Source: Enterobacter mori LMG 25706
Lineage (GTDB): Bacteria; Pseudomonadota; Gammaproteobacteria; Enterobacterales; Enterobacteriaceae
DNA length: 46,196 nucleotides
Direction of reading: 5' to 3'
Assembly (NCBI RefSeq): GCF_000211415.1
Contig: NZ_GL890783.1
Location: 42,654-88,849 of the forward strand
Shown: positions 27,182 to 41,733 of the stretch, one piece after another
Position numbering within the stretch: position 1 is the first letter of the stretch
How the letters are laid out: each line of letters opens with the position of its first letter
Made by a program: the position numbers and the translations under genes
Notes under the pieces: generated by a model
The model's input: only the letters and a program-made list of their open reading frames with translations
Told to the model about the DNA's origin: nothing
The model's database searches: none

Positions 27182-28145
27182 CCCCGGAGGCGAGTCGAAT
27201 GCAGTTTGTGTGACCGGCTACTTTCAAACGAGAGATAGTGCCATCGGCATTTTCTTTGCCTTTGACCGGGCCAATCACCACGCGGTTCCAGCCATTGTTG
27301 GTGGTAATGCGTGAGTCAAATCCTTCGAACGCGAGCTGAGCACGCACGGTTTCGGCCTGCTCGGCGCCTTTAAACGAGCCGCACTGCACCATCCAGCGGC
27401 GTTCGTCTTTTTTCTCAGCCGTTTGCTTCGGTGCTTCGGTCTCTTTGGTCACCGGCGCGGCCTGCTGCGTTTTCGGCTGCTGCGCCGTGGTATGCGCTGG
27501 CGTCTGGAGCAGATCCTGATACGGCTGCGCTTTTGGCTGTTGCTGAACAGGCTGCGATTGTACCGTACGCGTCTGCTGCTGTGGCTGCTGGTATGGCTGG
27601 GCCTTCGGCTGTTGTACCGGCTGGGTTTGCGTCCACTGCTGCTGTTGTTGCTGCTGAATTTGTGCCTGGCGCTGACGCTGCATCTGCAACGTTTGCTGAC
27701 GCTGCGCAGGCGTTTGTTCATTCCACGGCACTTCATTCAGCTGCGTAGGCTGCTGGCGCATATCGGCCTGCATCTGTGCCAGCAGCTGGCGCTGTTCGTT
27801 CGTCAGCTGATCGGCATTTTTCACCTCGCCACCGGCAGACGGTTCGGTAGGCGCACGCACGCCAGGCTGGCGGCTTTCCAGCTCTTTAATATAGCGCCAG
27901 CGCTCCTCAGGCTTCGGCGGAAGGCCATTACCGGCCACTTTGTTGCCCTGAAGCGCTTCAGATTCTTCTTTTTTATGGTGCGTAATGAAGTACAGGCCGC
28001 CAATAAAGGCCACCAGTACAGCCGCAGCAATAGCGACCATTGCTGGCGAGACGGCAGGCAGGTTCCGCTGCTTGCTTTTTGAACTACTCTTTTTGCGTCG
28101 CGAAGGTGCCGGCTGGCCGCGACGTACATAATCTCGTTGTGCCAC
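27177..28145 (-). CDS. ftsN: Cell-division protein FtsN
   Basis: FtsN triggers septal peptidoglycan synthesis by activating FtsQLB/FtsWI. The 322-residue product has a short basic cytoplasmic tail (MAQRDYVRRGQPAPSRRKKS) with the FtsA-binding region. A single membrane helix (about residues 33-53) follows, then periplasmic helices containing the essential segment EERWRYIKELESRQPGVRAP. A long Gln-rich linker comes next, and a C-terminal SPOR domain (WMVQCGSFKGAEQAETVRAQ to TNCIRLASGG) binds denuded glycan. The linker is low-complexity (Q, P and QQQ runs near 135-210) and differs most from E. coli. It is downstream of cytR. Confidence 0.96.
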   Translation of the reverse strand: MAQRDYVRRGQPAPSRRKKSSSKSKQRNLPAVSPAMVAIAAAVLVAFIGGLYFITHHKKEESEALQGNKVAGNGLPPKPEERWRYIKELESRQPGVRAPTEPSAGGEVKNADQLTNEQRQLLAQMQADMRQQPTQLNEVPWNEQTPAQRQQTLQMQRQRQAQIQQQQQQQWTQTQPVQQPKAQPYQQPQQQTRTVQSQPVQQQPKAQPYQDLLQTPAHTTAQQPKTQQAAPVTKETEAPKQTAEKKDERRWMVQCGSFKGAEQAETVRAQLAFEGFDSRITTNNGWNRVVIGPVKGKENADGTISRLKVAGHTNCIRLASGG

Positions 28146-28238
28146 TATCGTTTCGCTGTATTTATTCGTTCGTCAGCCCGCCATGTTACTTAAGCGGCGG
28201 GGCTTTGACCAGATAAGGGTGTCCGAAAGGCATTTACT

Positions 28239-29264
28239 TTAAGTCAATGCCTGGGTAGAGCCGCGAACAATCAGCTCGCAGTCGAGTAACCGCGAGCCGC
28301 TGCTAACCGTTTGACCCTGCAGCTGATCCAGCAAAAGCAGCATCGCTTCGCGGCCAATCTGATAGCGCGGTTGTGAAACGGTAGAGAGCGGCGGATCGCA
28401 AAACTCTGAAAGCGAAATATTATCGAAGCCGATAATCGACAGGTCTTTTGGCACGCGTAACCCACGACGTTTGGCGTGTGATAGCGCGCCCAGCGCCATC
28501 ACGTCGCTGTGGCAGAACACCGCCGTTGGCGGCTGCGGCAGTGCCAGCAGTTTCTCCAGCGCTTGTCCGCCCGCTTCAAAGGTAAAATCACCGCGCGCAA
28601 TATAGTGAGGGTCAACGATGGCTCCGGTACGGCGCAGCGCCTGAACATAGCCTTGCAGGCGGTAGTGGCAAAGCGGCATCTCTTCCGGCCCGGCAATACA
28701 GCCAATACGCTTATGCCCCAGCTCCTGAAGATAGTTCACCGCATCGAACGCGGCTGTCAGGTTATCAATATGCACCGTCGGCAGTTCCAGCTCTGGTGCG
28801 AACTCGTTGGCCATCACCATCGGCGGTAAATTGCGTTGTTCTTCAATGCTGGCATCAAACGGCAGGCGGGAGCCAAGCAGCAACATGCCGTCAATCTGCT
28901 TGGTGATAATGAGATCGATAAAGGTTTTTTCCTGCTGATTCTGGTGGGCGCAGTCGCCAATCAGCACCAGATAGCCTTGTTCAGCCGCCGTCACTTCGAT
29001 ACCGCGAATGATCTCGCTAAAGAAGGGGTCGCAGATGTCCGGCACAATCACCAGAATAGTCCGCGATTCATTGCGCTTTACGTTGCGCCCCATCGCCTGC
29101 GGGAAATAGCCCACTTCCAGCGCCGCCTGTTCAACCTTGTTACGGGTCGCCTGGGAGACTTTATCCGGGTTCATTAATGCGCGGGACACGGTTGCCGTAG
29201 AGACTTGTGCTTTCTCGGCAACGTCTTTCATGGTCGCCGTAGTGACCTCTTTCCTGGACTTCAA
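28239..29264 (-). CDS. cytR: Cytidine-responsive repressor CytR (LacI family)
   Basis: CytR is the LacI-family repressor, acting with CRP, of nucleoside uptake and catabolism genes; cytidine induces. The 341-residue product has the N-terminal helix-turn-helix (MKDVAEKAQVSTATVSRALM) and the hinge after GRNVKRNESRTILVIVPDI. The periplasmic-binding-like effector domain follows. No ATG fits the expected start. A TTG at 29264, preceded by AGGAG, gives LKSRKEVTTATMKD, collinear with E. coli MKAKKQETAATMKD. The ATG at 29306 would add 14 unlike residues. Confidence 0.93.
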   Translation of the reverse strand: MKSRKEVTTATMKDVAEKAQVSTATVSRALMNPDKVSQATRNKVEQAALEVGYFPQAMGRNVKRNESRTILVIVPDICDPFFSEIIRGIEVTAAEQGYLVLIGDCAHQNQQEKTFIDLIITKQIDGMLLLGSRLPFDASIEEQRNLPPMVMANEFAPELELPTVHIDNLTAAFDAVNYLQELGHKRIGCIAGPEEMPLCHYRLQGYVQALRRTGAIVDPHYIARGDFTFEAGGQALEKLLALPQPPTAVFCHSDVMALGALSHAKRRGLRVPKDLSIIGFDNISLSEFCDPPLSTVSQPRYQIGREAMLLLLDQLQGQTVSSGSRLLDCELIVRGSTQALT

Positions 29265-29383
29265 CGTCTTCTCCTCGCCTGAACACCGAACTGCGGACAT
29301 CACCATTTTTACAGATAGTTAATGGAATCGGTTACAGAATTTTCATAAAAAGTGTGAGGCGCGTTAAATTTTTCGATCCGTCT

Positions 29384-31708
<2,325 letters not shown>

Positions 31709-31779
31709 TTACATTCAACATCGCGTGGTGTCTGGCGTTAGGGCTGGAAGAGCGACGCGGCCTTAACTGAGGTTCTCCC

Positions 31780-31992
31780 ATGAAAAAAGATATTCACCCG
31801 AAATACGAAATGATTACTGCAAACTGCTCTTGCGGTAACTCTATCCAGATCCGCTCCACCGTGGGTCACGATCTGAACCTGGACGTGTGCGGCAAATGCC
31901 ACCCGTTCTACACTGGTAAGCAGCGTGATGTTGCAACCGGTGGCCGTGTTGACCGCTTCAACAAGCGTTTCAGCATCCCGGGCGCTAAATAA
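31780..31992 (+). CDS. rpmE: Ribosomal protein L31 (zinc form) RpmE
   Basis: L31 forms the B1b bridge between the ribosomal subunits. The 70-residue product has the four zinc-binding cysteines C16, C18, C37 and C40 (CSCGN and CGKCHP). It is therefore the zinc-containing C+ paralog that Zur-controlled YkgM replaces under zinc limitation. It is highly basic and ends [11 protein letters not shown]. It is preceded by GAGGTT and followed 14 bp later by a strong terminator, and it converges on metJ. Confidence 0.97.
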   Translation: MKKDIHPKYEMITANCSCGNSIQIRSTVGHDLNLDVCGKCHPFYTGKQRDVATGGRVDRFNKRFSIPGAK

Positions 31993-32006
31993 GTATCCCG
32001 AAAGAA

Positions 32007-32030
32007 AAGGCACCGCAAGGTGCCTTTTTT
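32007..32030 (+). terminator. rpmE terminator
   Basis: An 8-bp stem AAGGCACC / GGTGCCTT with a GCAA tetraloop is followed by TTTTTT. It fills the 49-bp gap between convergent rpmE and metJ. Confidence 0.9.
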
Positions 32031-32041
32031 GTATCTGCTTC

Positions 32042-32359
32042 TCAGTATTCCCACGTATCCGGGTCAATGCCCAGTTCACGCATGATGATTTTCGCCTCTT
32101 CCGGGATTTCATCACTGCGCTCTTTGCGCAAATCGTCATCGTTCGGCAACGGTTGGCCGGTAAACGCATGCAGGAACGCTTCGCACAGCAGTTCGCTGTT
32201 GGTCGCGTGGCGCAGGTTGTTCACCTGACGACGCGTGCGTTCATCGGTGAGGATCTTCAACACCTTCAGAGGAATGGAAACCGTAATTTTCTTTACTTGC
32301 TCACTCTTCTTACCGTGCTCAGCGTATGGGCTGATATATTCGCCGCTCCATTCAGCCAT
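32042..32359 (-). CDS. metJ: Methionine repressor MetJ
   Basis: MetJ is the ribbon-helix-helix repressor of methionine synthesis and uses S-adenosylmethionine as corepressor. The 105 residues equal E. coli MetJ. The DNA-contacting beta strand is [20 protein letters not shown] near residues 23-42, and the SAM-binding helix is [20 protein letters not shown]. It is divergent from metB across a 276-bp gap that contains tandem met boxes. It therefore very probably represses itself and metBL. Confidence 0.97.
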   Translation of the reverse strand: MAEWSGEYISPYAEHGKKSEQVKKITVSIPLKVLKILTDERTRRQVNNLRHATNSELLCEAFLHAFTGQPLPNDDDLRKERSDEIPEEAKIIMRELGIDPDTWEY

Positions 32360-32542
32360 GAGATACCTTTAATCCTCTCAGTCATTAATCTAAAGGCGCA
32401 GAACCGATAACCGCCGGTTTTGAACCGTAATCTTGCCTAGTTTACCGTAGAGACGATACCGTGGCACGGATATTGCCGCTGCAGCGTGCACTAAAGCATA
32501 TAATTTTAACGGCTATTTGCGCATTGCTCAATCTATACGCAA

Positions 32543-32582
32543 AGAAGTTTAGATGTCCAGATGTATTGACGTCCATACTTTC
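32543..32582. promoter_or_regulatory. metJ-metB operator: tandem met boxes
   Basis: Consecutive 8-bp units AGAAGTTT, AGATGTCC, AGATGTAT, TGACGTCC and ATACTTTC follow each other without spacers. Each resembles the MetJ consensus AGACGTCT, best in the middle three. Arrays of two to five such boxes bind MetJ dimers cooperatively. Confidence 0.85.
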
Positions 32583-32635
32583 AATGTTTACTCTGGTGCC
32601 TGACTTTTCACCTATTAAGCCAGGAAGCCCTCACC

Positions 32636-33797
32636 ATGACGCGTAAACAGGCCACCATCGCAGTGCGTAGCGGATTGAATGATGACGAGCAGTACGGCTG
32701 CGTTGTCCCGCCGATTCATCTTTCCAGTACCTATAATTTCACCGGATTTAATGAACCCCGCGCGCATGACTATTCCCGTCGTGGCAACCCTACGCGTGAC
32801 GTGACCCAACGTGCCCTGGCAGAGCTGGAAGGGGGGGCGGGTGCGGTATTAACCAATACGGGGATGTCCGCAATCCACCTGGTGACGACGGTGTTCCTGA
32901 AGCCTGGCGACCTGCTGGTTGCGCCGCACGACTGCTACGGCGGCAGCTATCGACTGTTTGATAGCCTGGCAAAACGCGGCTGCTATCGCGTGCTGTTTGT
33001 CGATCAAAACGACGAACAGGCGCTGAAGCAGGCGCTGGCAGAGCAACCGAAGCTGGTTCTGGTGGAAAGTCCAAGCAATCCATTCTTGCGCGTTGTCGAT
33101 ATTGCGAAAATTTGTCAGCTCGCAAGGGATGCGGGAGCGATAAGTGTAGTGGATAATACGTTCCTCAGCCCGGCCCTTCAGAACCCGTTAGCACTGGGTG
33201 CCGATCTGGTGTTGCATTCATGCACTAAATATCTGAACGGTCATTCTGATGTGGTGGCAGGCGTGGTGATTGCAAAAGATCCCGACGTTGTCACCGAACT
33301 GGCATGGTGGGCCAATAACATTGGCGTTACCGCGAGCGCCTTCGACAGCTACCTGCTGTTACGCGGCATTCGCACCCTGTCGCCACGCATGGAAGTGGCG
33401 CAGCGCAATGCCCAGGCGATCGTCGATTTCCTGAAAACCCAGCCGCTGGCGAAGAAACTCTATCACCCGTCGCTGCCGGAAAATCAGGGGCACGAGATTG
33501 CCGCGCGCCAGCAGAAAGGTTTTGGCGCGATGTTGAGTTTTGAAACTGGACGGTGACGAGCAAACGCTGCGTCGCTTCCTGAGCGGGCTGTCATTGTTTA
33601 CGCTGGCGGAATCATTAGGTGGGGTTGAAAGCTTAATCTCCCACGCCGCGACCATGACGCACGCAGGTATGGCACCGGAAGCACGTGCCGCCGCCGGGAT
33701 CTCTGAGACGCTGCTGCGTATCTCAACCGGCATTGAAGATTCTGAAGATTTAATTGCCGATCTGGAAAATGGCTTCCAGGTCGCAGCCAAGGGGTAA
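32636..33797 (+). pseudogene. metB: Cystathionine gamma-synthase MetB, interrupted by a single-base frameshift
   Basis: MetB joins O-succinylhomoserine and cysteine to cystathionine, the first committed transsulfuration step to methionine. The PLP lysine is K198 in LHSCTKYLNGHSDV. The reading frame is intact to E303 (GFGAMLSFE). It then shifts at GAAACTG, where E. coli-like sequence would read GAACTG, and ends three codons later at a TGA. The remaining residues (LDGDEQTLRRFLSGL to the terminal AAKG) are open in the next frame and have no other damage. The span is 1,162 bases, 386 codons plus stop plus one. A surplus A near 33543-33545 is the only lesion, so a base-calling error is likely. metL follows after 2 bp. 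Confidence 0.9.
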
Positions 33798-33799
33798 TC

Positions 33800-36232
33800 A
33801 TGAGTGTGATAGCGCAGGCAGGGGCGAAGGGTCGTCAACTGCACAAGTTTGGTGGTAGTAGTCTTGCTGATGTGAAGTGTTACCTGCGCGTTGCAGGGAT
33901 CATGACCGAGTATTCACAGCCGGGTGACATGATGGTTGTCTCGGCGGCGGGCAGCACCACCAACCAGTTGATTAGCTGGCTGAAACTGAGCCAGACCGAT
34001 CGCCTTTCTGCGCATCAGGTACAACAGTCTTTACGCCGTTACCAGAGCGAGCTGATTGCCGGCCTGCTGCCTGCGGACGTGGCGGATGGACTGATCAGCG
34101 CCTTTACCCATGACCTTGAGCGTCTGGCTGCCCTGCTGGACAGCGGTATTACCGACGCGGTCTATGCCGAAGTGGTGGGCCACGGTGAAGTGTGGTCCGC
34201 ACGTCTGATGGCCGCCGTTCTGCAACATCTGGGCGTGGAGGCGGCCTGGCTCGACGCGCGTGATTTCCTGCGTGCCGAACGCGCCGCGCAGCCTCAGGTG
34301 GATGAAGGTTTGTCCTACCCGCTGCTGCAACAGCTGCTGGTGCAGCATCCGGGCAAACGTATCGTCGTGACCGGCTTTATCAGCCGCAGCAACGCGGGCG
34401 AAACCGTGCTGCTGGGCCGTAACGGCTCGGACTACTCGGCAACGCAAATCGGTGCGCTGGCGGGCGTGTCCCGCGTCACCATCTGGAGCGACGTGGCCGG
34501 TGTCTACAGCGCGGACCCGCGTAAGGTGAAAGATGCCTGCCTGCTGCCGCTGCTGCGTCTCGACGAAGCCAGCGAGCTGGCGCGTCTGGCCGCGCCGGTA
34601 CTGCACGCCCGTACGCTGCAGCCGGTTTCCGGTAGCGATATCGACCTGCAGCTGCGCTGCAGCTATACCCCGGATCAAGGCTCTACCCGTATCGAACGCG
34701 TACTGGCCTCCGGTACGGGCGCGCGTATTGTCACCAGCCACGACGACATCTGCCTGATTGAGTTCCAGGTGCCTGCGGGCCAGGACTTCAGGCTGGCGCA
34801 TAAAGATATCGACCTGATCCTCAAACGTGCTCAGGTGCGCCCGCTGGCCGTCGGCGTTCACAACGACCGCCAGCTGCTGCAGTTCTGCTATACCGCAGAA
34901 GTGGCGGACAGCGCGCTGAAAATCCTCGATGAAGCGGGCCTGCCGGGCGAGCTTCGCCTGCGTCAGGGTCTGGCGCTGGTGGCGATGGTGGGCGCGGGCG
35001 TCACCCGTAACCCGCTGCACTGCCACCGCTTCTGGCAGCAGCTGAAAGGCCAGCCGGTGGAGTTCACCTGGCAGTCAGAAGAGGGAATCAGCCTGGTGGC
35101 CGTGCTGCGTAAAGGGCCAACCGAAAGCCTGATTCAGGGTCTGCATACCTCCCTGTTCCGCGCGGAAAAACGCATCGGCCTGGTGCTGTTCGGGAAAGGG
35201 AACATCGGTTCCCGCTGGCTGGAACTGTTCGCCCGTGAGCAGGAAACGCTCTCCGCGCGTACCGGATTTGAATTTATTCTCGCGGGCGTGGTGGACAGCC
35301 GCCGTAGCCTGTTGAATTACGAAGGGCTGGACGCCAGCCGCGCGCTTGCCTTCTTTAATGATGAAGCCATTGAGCAGGATGAAGAGTCCCTGTTCCTGTG
35401 GATGCGCGCGCACCCTTACGATGACCTGGTCGTGCTGGACGTGACCGCCAGCGAGCAGCTTGCGGATCAGTATCTGGATTTCGCCAGCCACGGCTTCCAC
35501 GTCATCAGCGCCAACAAGCTGGCGGGGGCGAGCAGCACCGATAAATACCGTCAGATCCACGACGCGTTTGAAAAAACCGGTCGTCACTGGCTCTACAACG
35601 CTACCGTTGGCGCGGGGCTGCCAGTTAACCATACCGTGCGCGACCTGATTGAAAGCGGCGACAGTATTCTGGCGCTGAGCGGTATCTTCTCCGGTACGCT
35701 CTCCTGGCTGTTCCTGCAGTTCGACGGCACCGTACCCTTCACCGACCTGGTGGATCAGGCATGGCAGCAGGGTTTAACCGAGCCCGATCCGCGCGTGGAC
35801 CTTGCCGGGAAAGACGTGATGCGTAAGCTGGTGATCCTGGCGCGTGAAGCGGGCTACGACATCGAACCGGGTCAGGTGCGTGTTGAATCGCTGGTGCCTG
35901 CGGGCTGTGAGGAAGGGTCTGTAGATCACTTCTTCGAAAACGGCGACGAGCTGAACGAGCAGATGGTACAGCGTCTGGAAGCCGCCAACGAGATGGGCCT
36001 GGTGCTGCGCTACGTAGCGCGTTTCGAGGCGAACGGTAAAGCGCGCGTAGGCGTGGAGGCGGTGCGTCCTGAACATCCGCTGGCGGCGCTGCTGCCGTGC
36101 GATAACGTCTTCGCTATCGAAAGCCGCTGGTACCGCGATAACCCGCTGGTGATCCGCGGTCCGGGCGCGGGGCGCGATGTCACAGCCGGGGCGATCCAGT
36201 CCGACATTAACCGTCTGGCTAAGCTACTGTAA
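33800..36232 (+). CDS. metL: Aspartokinase II / homoserine dehydrogenase II MetL
   Basis: MetL is a bifunctional enzyme catalysing the first and third steps from aspartate to homoserine for methionine. The 810 residues equal E. coli MetL. The aspartokinase half starts with KFGGSSLADVKCYLRVAGIM, has the catalytic GFISRSNAGETVLLGRNGSD, and is followed by an ACT-like region. The homoserine dehydrogenase half begins near residue 460 with the NAD(P) motif LVLFGKGNIGSRW. It carries LYNATVGAGLPVNHTVRDLI and ISANKLAGA. It is expressed with metB under MetJ control. The ATG at 33800 lies 2 bp after the metB stop. Confidence 0.97.
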   Translation: MSVIAQAGAKGRQLHKFGGSSLADVKCYLRVAGIMTEYSQPGDMMVVSAAGSTTNQLISWLKLSQTDRLSAHQVQQSLRRYQSELIAGLLPADVADGLISAFTHDLERLAALLDSGITDAVYAEVVGHGEVWSARLMAAVLQHLGVEAAWLDARDFLRAERAAQPQVDEGLSYPLLQQLLVQHPGKRIVVTGFISRSNAGETVLLGRNGSDYSATQIGALAGVSRVTIWSDVAGVYSADPRKVKDACLLPLLRLDEASELARLAAPVLHARTLQPVSGSDIDLQLRCSYTPDQGSTRIERVLASGTGARIVTSHDDICLIEFQVPAGQDFRLAHKDIDLILKRAQVRPLAVGVHNDRQLLQFCYTAEVADSALKILDEAGLPGELRLRQGLALVAMVGAGVTRNPLHCHRFWQQLKGQPVEFTWQSEEGISLVAVLRKGPTESLIQGLHTSLFRAEKRIGLVLFGKGNIGSRWLELFAREQETLSARTGFEFILAGVVDSRRSLLNYEGLDASRALAFFNDEAIEQDEESLFLWMRAHPYDDLVVLDVTASEQLADQYLDFASHGFHVISANKLAGASSTDKYRQIHDAFEKTGRHWLYNATVGAGLPVNHTVRDLIESGDSILALSGIFSGTLSWLFLQFDGTVPFTDLVDQAWQQGLTEPDPRVDLAGKDVMRKLVILAREAGYDIEPGQVRVESLVPAGCEEGSVDHFFENGDELNEQMVQRLEAANEMGLVLRYVARFEANGKARVGVEAVRPEHPLAALLPCDNVFAIESRWYRDNPLVIRGPGAGRDVTAGAIQSDINRLAKLL

Positions 36233-36242
36233 CCTCTGTATT

Positions 36243-36282
36243 TCCCTCTCCCTGGGGGAGAGGGTTAGGGTGAGGGCATCAG
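36243..36282. repeat. REP-like repeat, family A (single copy)
   Basis: CCCTCTCCCTGGGGGAGAGG followed by GTTAGGGTGAGGGC lies 10 bp after the metL stop. It probably folds at the 3' end of the metBL mRNA. Confidence 0.8.
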
Positions 36283-36385
36283 ACCGCACTCACCCCCCAT
36301 CATGAATTCCCTTCATCTTCCCTGAACAAACCTCACCGTTATTGTTGATTATTTATGTTGACGTCACTCCGCTTTTCCGTCATTT

Positions 36386-36417
36386 TTACATCTGGACGTC
36401 TAAACGTATAGAAGTTC
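36386..36417 (+). promoter_or_regulatory. metF operator: tandem met boxes
   Basis: Adjacent 8-bp units TTACATCT, GGACGTCT, AAACGTAT and AGAAGTTC resemble the MetJ consensus AGACGTCT, the second in seven of eight positions. They lie 43 bp before the metF start. An additional TGACGTCA is seen at 36359-36366. Confidence 0.85.
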
Positions 36418-36456
36418 ACAACACCACAGACAACGACACGCGATAGATAGAGGTAA

Positions 36457-37350
<894 letters not shown>

Positions 37351-37362
37351 CAAAAAAAAGAG

Positions 37363-37382
37363 CCCTCTTCGGAGGGTTTTTT
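37363..37382 (+). terminator. metF terminator
   Basis: CCCTC / GAGGG with a UUCG-type loop and six T follows the stop by 12 bp, after an A8 run. Confidence 0.85.
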
Positions 37383-37384
37383 GA

Positions 37385-39742
<2,358 letters not shown>

Positions 39743-39748
39743 CCCTTG

Positions 39749-39785
39749 TGCCGGGTGGCGCTAACGCTTACCCGGCCTACGGGCA
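39749..39785. repeat. REP element, family B
   Basis: GCCGGGTGGCGCTAACGCTT followed by ACCCGGCCTAC is a REP palindrome. An almost identical copy is at 42518. It sits between the katG stop and the shared terminator. Confidence 0.8.
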
Positions 39786-39787
39786 AA

Positions 39788-39815
39788 AAAAATCCCCGCT
39801 GATGCGGGGATTTTT
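39788..39815. terminator. Bidirectional katG/gldA terminator
   Basis: A 10-bp perfect stem AAATCCCCGC / GCGGGGATTT with a TGAT loop is flanked by A and T runs on both sides, between two convergent genes. Confidence 0.9.
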
Positions 39816-39826
39816 ATTCACGCTAT

Positions 39827-40930
39827 TTACTCCCATTCCTGCAGGAAACGCTGCCCATACTGGTCGGCAACCAGCAGCGCCGCGTAAACCTGATCCGGTG
39901 ACACGCCGCCCGGCATGTTGTGAATGGTTTCACCTTCTGCGCAAGATGCTTCCGCAATCAGACGCATTTTCGCCGGAATATCTTCTTTGATATTCAATTG
40001 CGCCAGGGTGATCGGCAGCCCCACGCTGTGACAAAGTGCCGCGACGGTTTCGATCTCTTCTACCGGCGCGTTTTCCCGCACCAGTTGAGTCAGCGTGCCA
40101 AACGCCACTTTTTCGCCGTGGTAAAAGTGATGCGCATCCGGTACCGCCGTCATACCGTTATGAATAGCGTGTGCCGCTGCCAGACCACCGCTTTCAAAAC
40201 CTACGCCGCTGAGATAGGTGTTGGCTTCGATAATGCGTTCAAGAGCAGGCGTCACCACGTGCTGTTCCGCTGCCAGCATCGCCTTCTCACCCTCTTCAAC
40301 CAGCGTGTTGTAGCACAGCTCGGCCAGCGCTAACGCCGCCTGTGTGCACTTTCCGCCCGCCATAGTGGTTGCCCCGCTGTGCGAGCAGGCGCGTGCTTCA
40401 AACCAGGTTGCCAGTGCATCGCCAATCCCGGCGGCCAGCAGCCGCGCTGGTGCGCCCGCCACCACTTTAGTGTCGACAATGACCATGTTCGGGTTGTGCG
40501 GCAGCATCAGGTAGCGGTCGAACTCACCGCTGTCGGTATAAATCACGGAAAGGGCGCTGCACGGCGCATCGGTGGATGCGATGGTTGGCGCAATGGCGAC
40601 CGGCACGTCCATAAAGTGGGCAAGCGCTTTGGCGGTATCCAGCGTTTTACCGCCGCCAATGCCCAGCACTGCCATGCAGTCGGCGCTGTCGGCCAGCTTT
40701 TTCAGGCGATCGATTTCATTTTGTGAACATTCGCCACCAAACGGCGCAATTTCTGCATGCAGTTCGGCTTTTTTAAAACTCTGACGCAGGGTTTCTTCGG
40801 CAAAACCCAGCACAAATTTATCGCCGACAACCAGCCAGCGCTGTGCCAGCGGTTTCAGATAGTCGCCGAGACGGGTAAGCACATCAGCACCCTGGATGTA
40901 TTTCCCAGGTGATTGAATGATACGGTCCAT
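39827..40930 (-). CDS. gldA: Glycerol dehydrogenase GldA
   Basis: GldA is a zinc-dependent, NAD-linked glycerol dehydrogenase, also active on hydroxyacetone and methylglyoxal-derived substrates. The 367 residues equal E. coli GldA. The NAD loop is [15 protein letters not shown] near residues 88-102. The zinc ligands are D171 (GIGDALATW), H254 ([10 protein letters not shown]) and H271 ([10 protein letters not shown]). It lies 12 bp after fsaB in the same direction, so the two are co-transcribed. Confidence 0.97.
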   Translation of the reverse strand: MDRIIQSPGKYIQGADVLTRLGDYLKPLAQRWLVVGDKFVLGFAEETLRQSFKKAELHAEIAPFGGECSQNEIDRLKKLADSADCMAVLGIGGGKTLDTAKALAHFMDVPVAIAPTIASTDAPCSALSVIYTDSGEFDRYLMLPHNPNMVIVDTKVVAGAPARLLAAGIGDALATWFEARACSHSGATTMAGGKCTQAALALAELCYNTLVEEGEKAMLAAEQHVVTPALERIIEANTYLSGVGFESGGLAAAHAIHNGMTAVPDAHHFYHGEKVAFGTLTQLVRENAPVEEIETVAALCHSVGLPITLAQLNIKEDIPAKMRLIAEASCAEGETIHNMPGGVSPDQVYAALLVADQYGQRFLQEWE

Positions 40931-40942
40931 AACAGTTCTCCC

Positions 40943-41605
40943 TTAGAGGTTGAGGTTACCAAACGCGTTTTTCCAGTCCTGCTCGAACTTCTCTATGGCT
41001 GACTCTACCGCCGGGGTGCCGAGCATTTGTTGCGCTACATCTAAAGGAAGCGTGATTGCTTCACATCCGGCGAGAAGGCAGTCCAGCGCCTGGCGCGGCG
41101 TTTTGAAGCTGGCGGCGAGCACCCTGCATTCCGGCGCGTGCATTTCCAGCAGGGATTGCAGCTCCTGGACCATGCGAATGCCGTCACCACCCTGAGCATC
41201 AACGCGGTTTACATAGGGAGCGACATATTTCGCTCCCGCCAGCGCGGCGAGCAAACCCTGTGCGGCGCTATAAACGGCAGTACCCAGCGTGGTAATGCCC
41301 TCTTTTCTCAGCGCTTTGATCGCGGTAAGCCCCTCAGCCGTGACCGGGATTTTCACCACGATGTCCGGGATGGCATTACTCAGGCGTTTAGCTTCCGCCA
41401 CCATGCCTTCTGCGTCGCGGCTCATGGTTTGGGCAAACAGCGTACCTTCAGGTCCAATGGCTTTTTGCAGGCGCGGGAGCACTTCCCAGATGGATTCGCG
41501 GCTGGCAGCAATGATGCTCGGATTTGTGGTGACACCCGCTATGGGAAAAATGCGCGCCAGACGTTCTACTTCCGCCACGTTGGCGGTATCCAGGTACAGT
41601 TCCAT
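40943..41605 (-). CDS. fsaB: Fructose-6-phosphate aldolase FsaB (TalC)
   Basis: FsaB is a small transaldolase-family class I aldolase that cleaves fructose-6-phosphate to dihydroxyacetone and glyceraldehyde-3-phosphate. The 220 residues match E. coli TalC/FsaB. The Schiff-base lysine is K85 in [32 protein letters not shown] and [17 protein letters not shown] are family segments. With gldA next to it, dihydroxyacetone could be reduced or formed in concert. In E. coli a PTS cluster (ptsA, frwCBD, pflCD) lies upstream of this pair; here it is absent. Confidence 0.95.
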   Translation of the reverse strand: MELYLDTANVAEVERLARIFPIAGVTTNPSIIAASRESIWEVLPRLQKAIGPEGTLFAQTMSRDAEGMVAEAKRLSNAIPDIVVKIPVTAEGLTAIKALRKEGITTLGTAVYSAAQGLLAALAGAKYVAPYVNRVDAQGGDGIRMVQELQSLLEMHAPECRVLAASFKTPRQALDCLLAGCEAITLPLDVAQQMLGTPAVESAIEKFEQDWKNAFGNLNL

Positions 41606-41733
41606 TATTTTTCCTTAAGTCAGAAAGGTTGAATAAAGGATACGGCGCACCCAGGCGCGGCGAATACAGGTCAATTTTGCTAAATACTGGACAAATGTAA
41701 TGTCCTTAGCGAAGTGAGAGAGCGATCACAATG

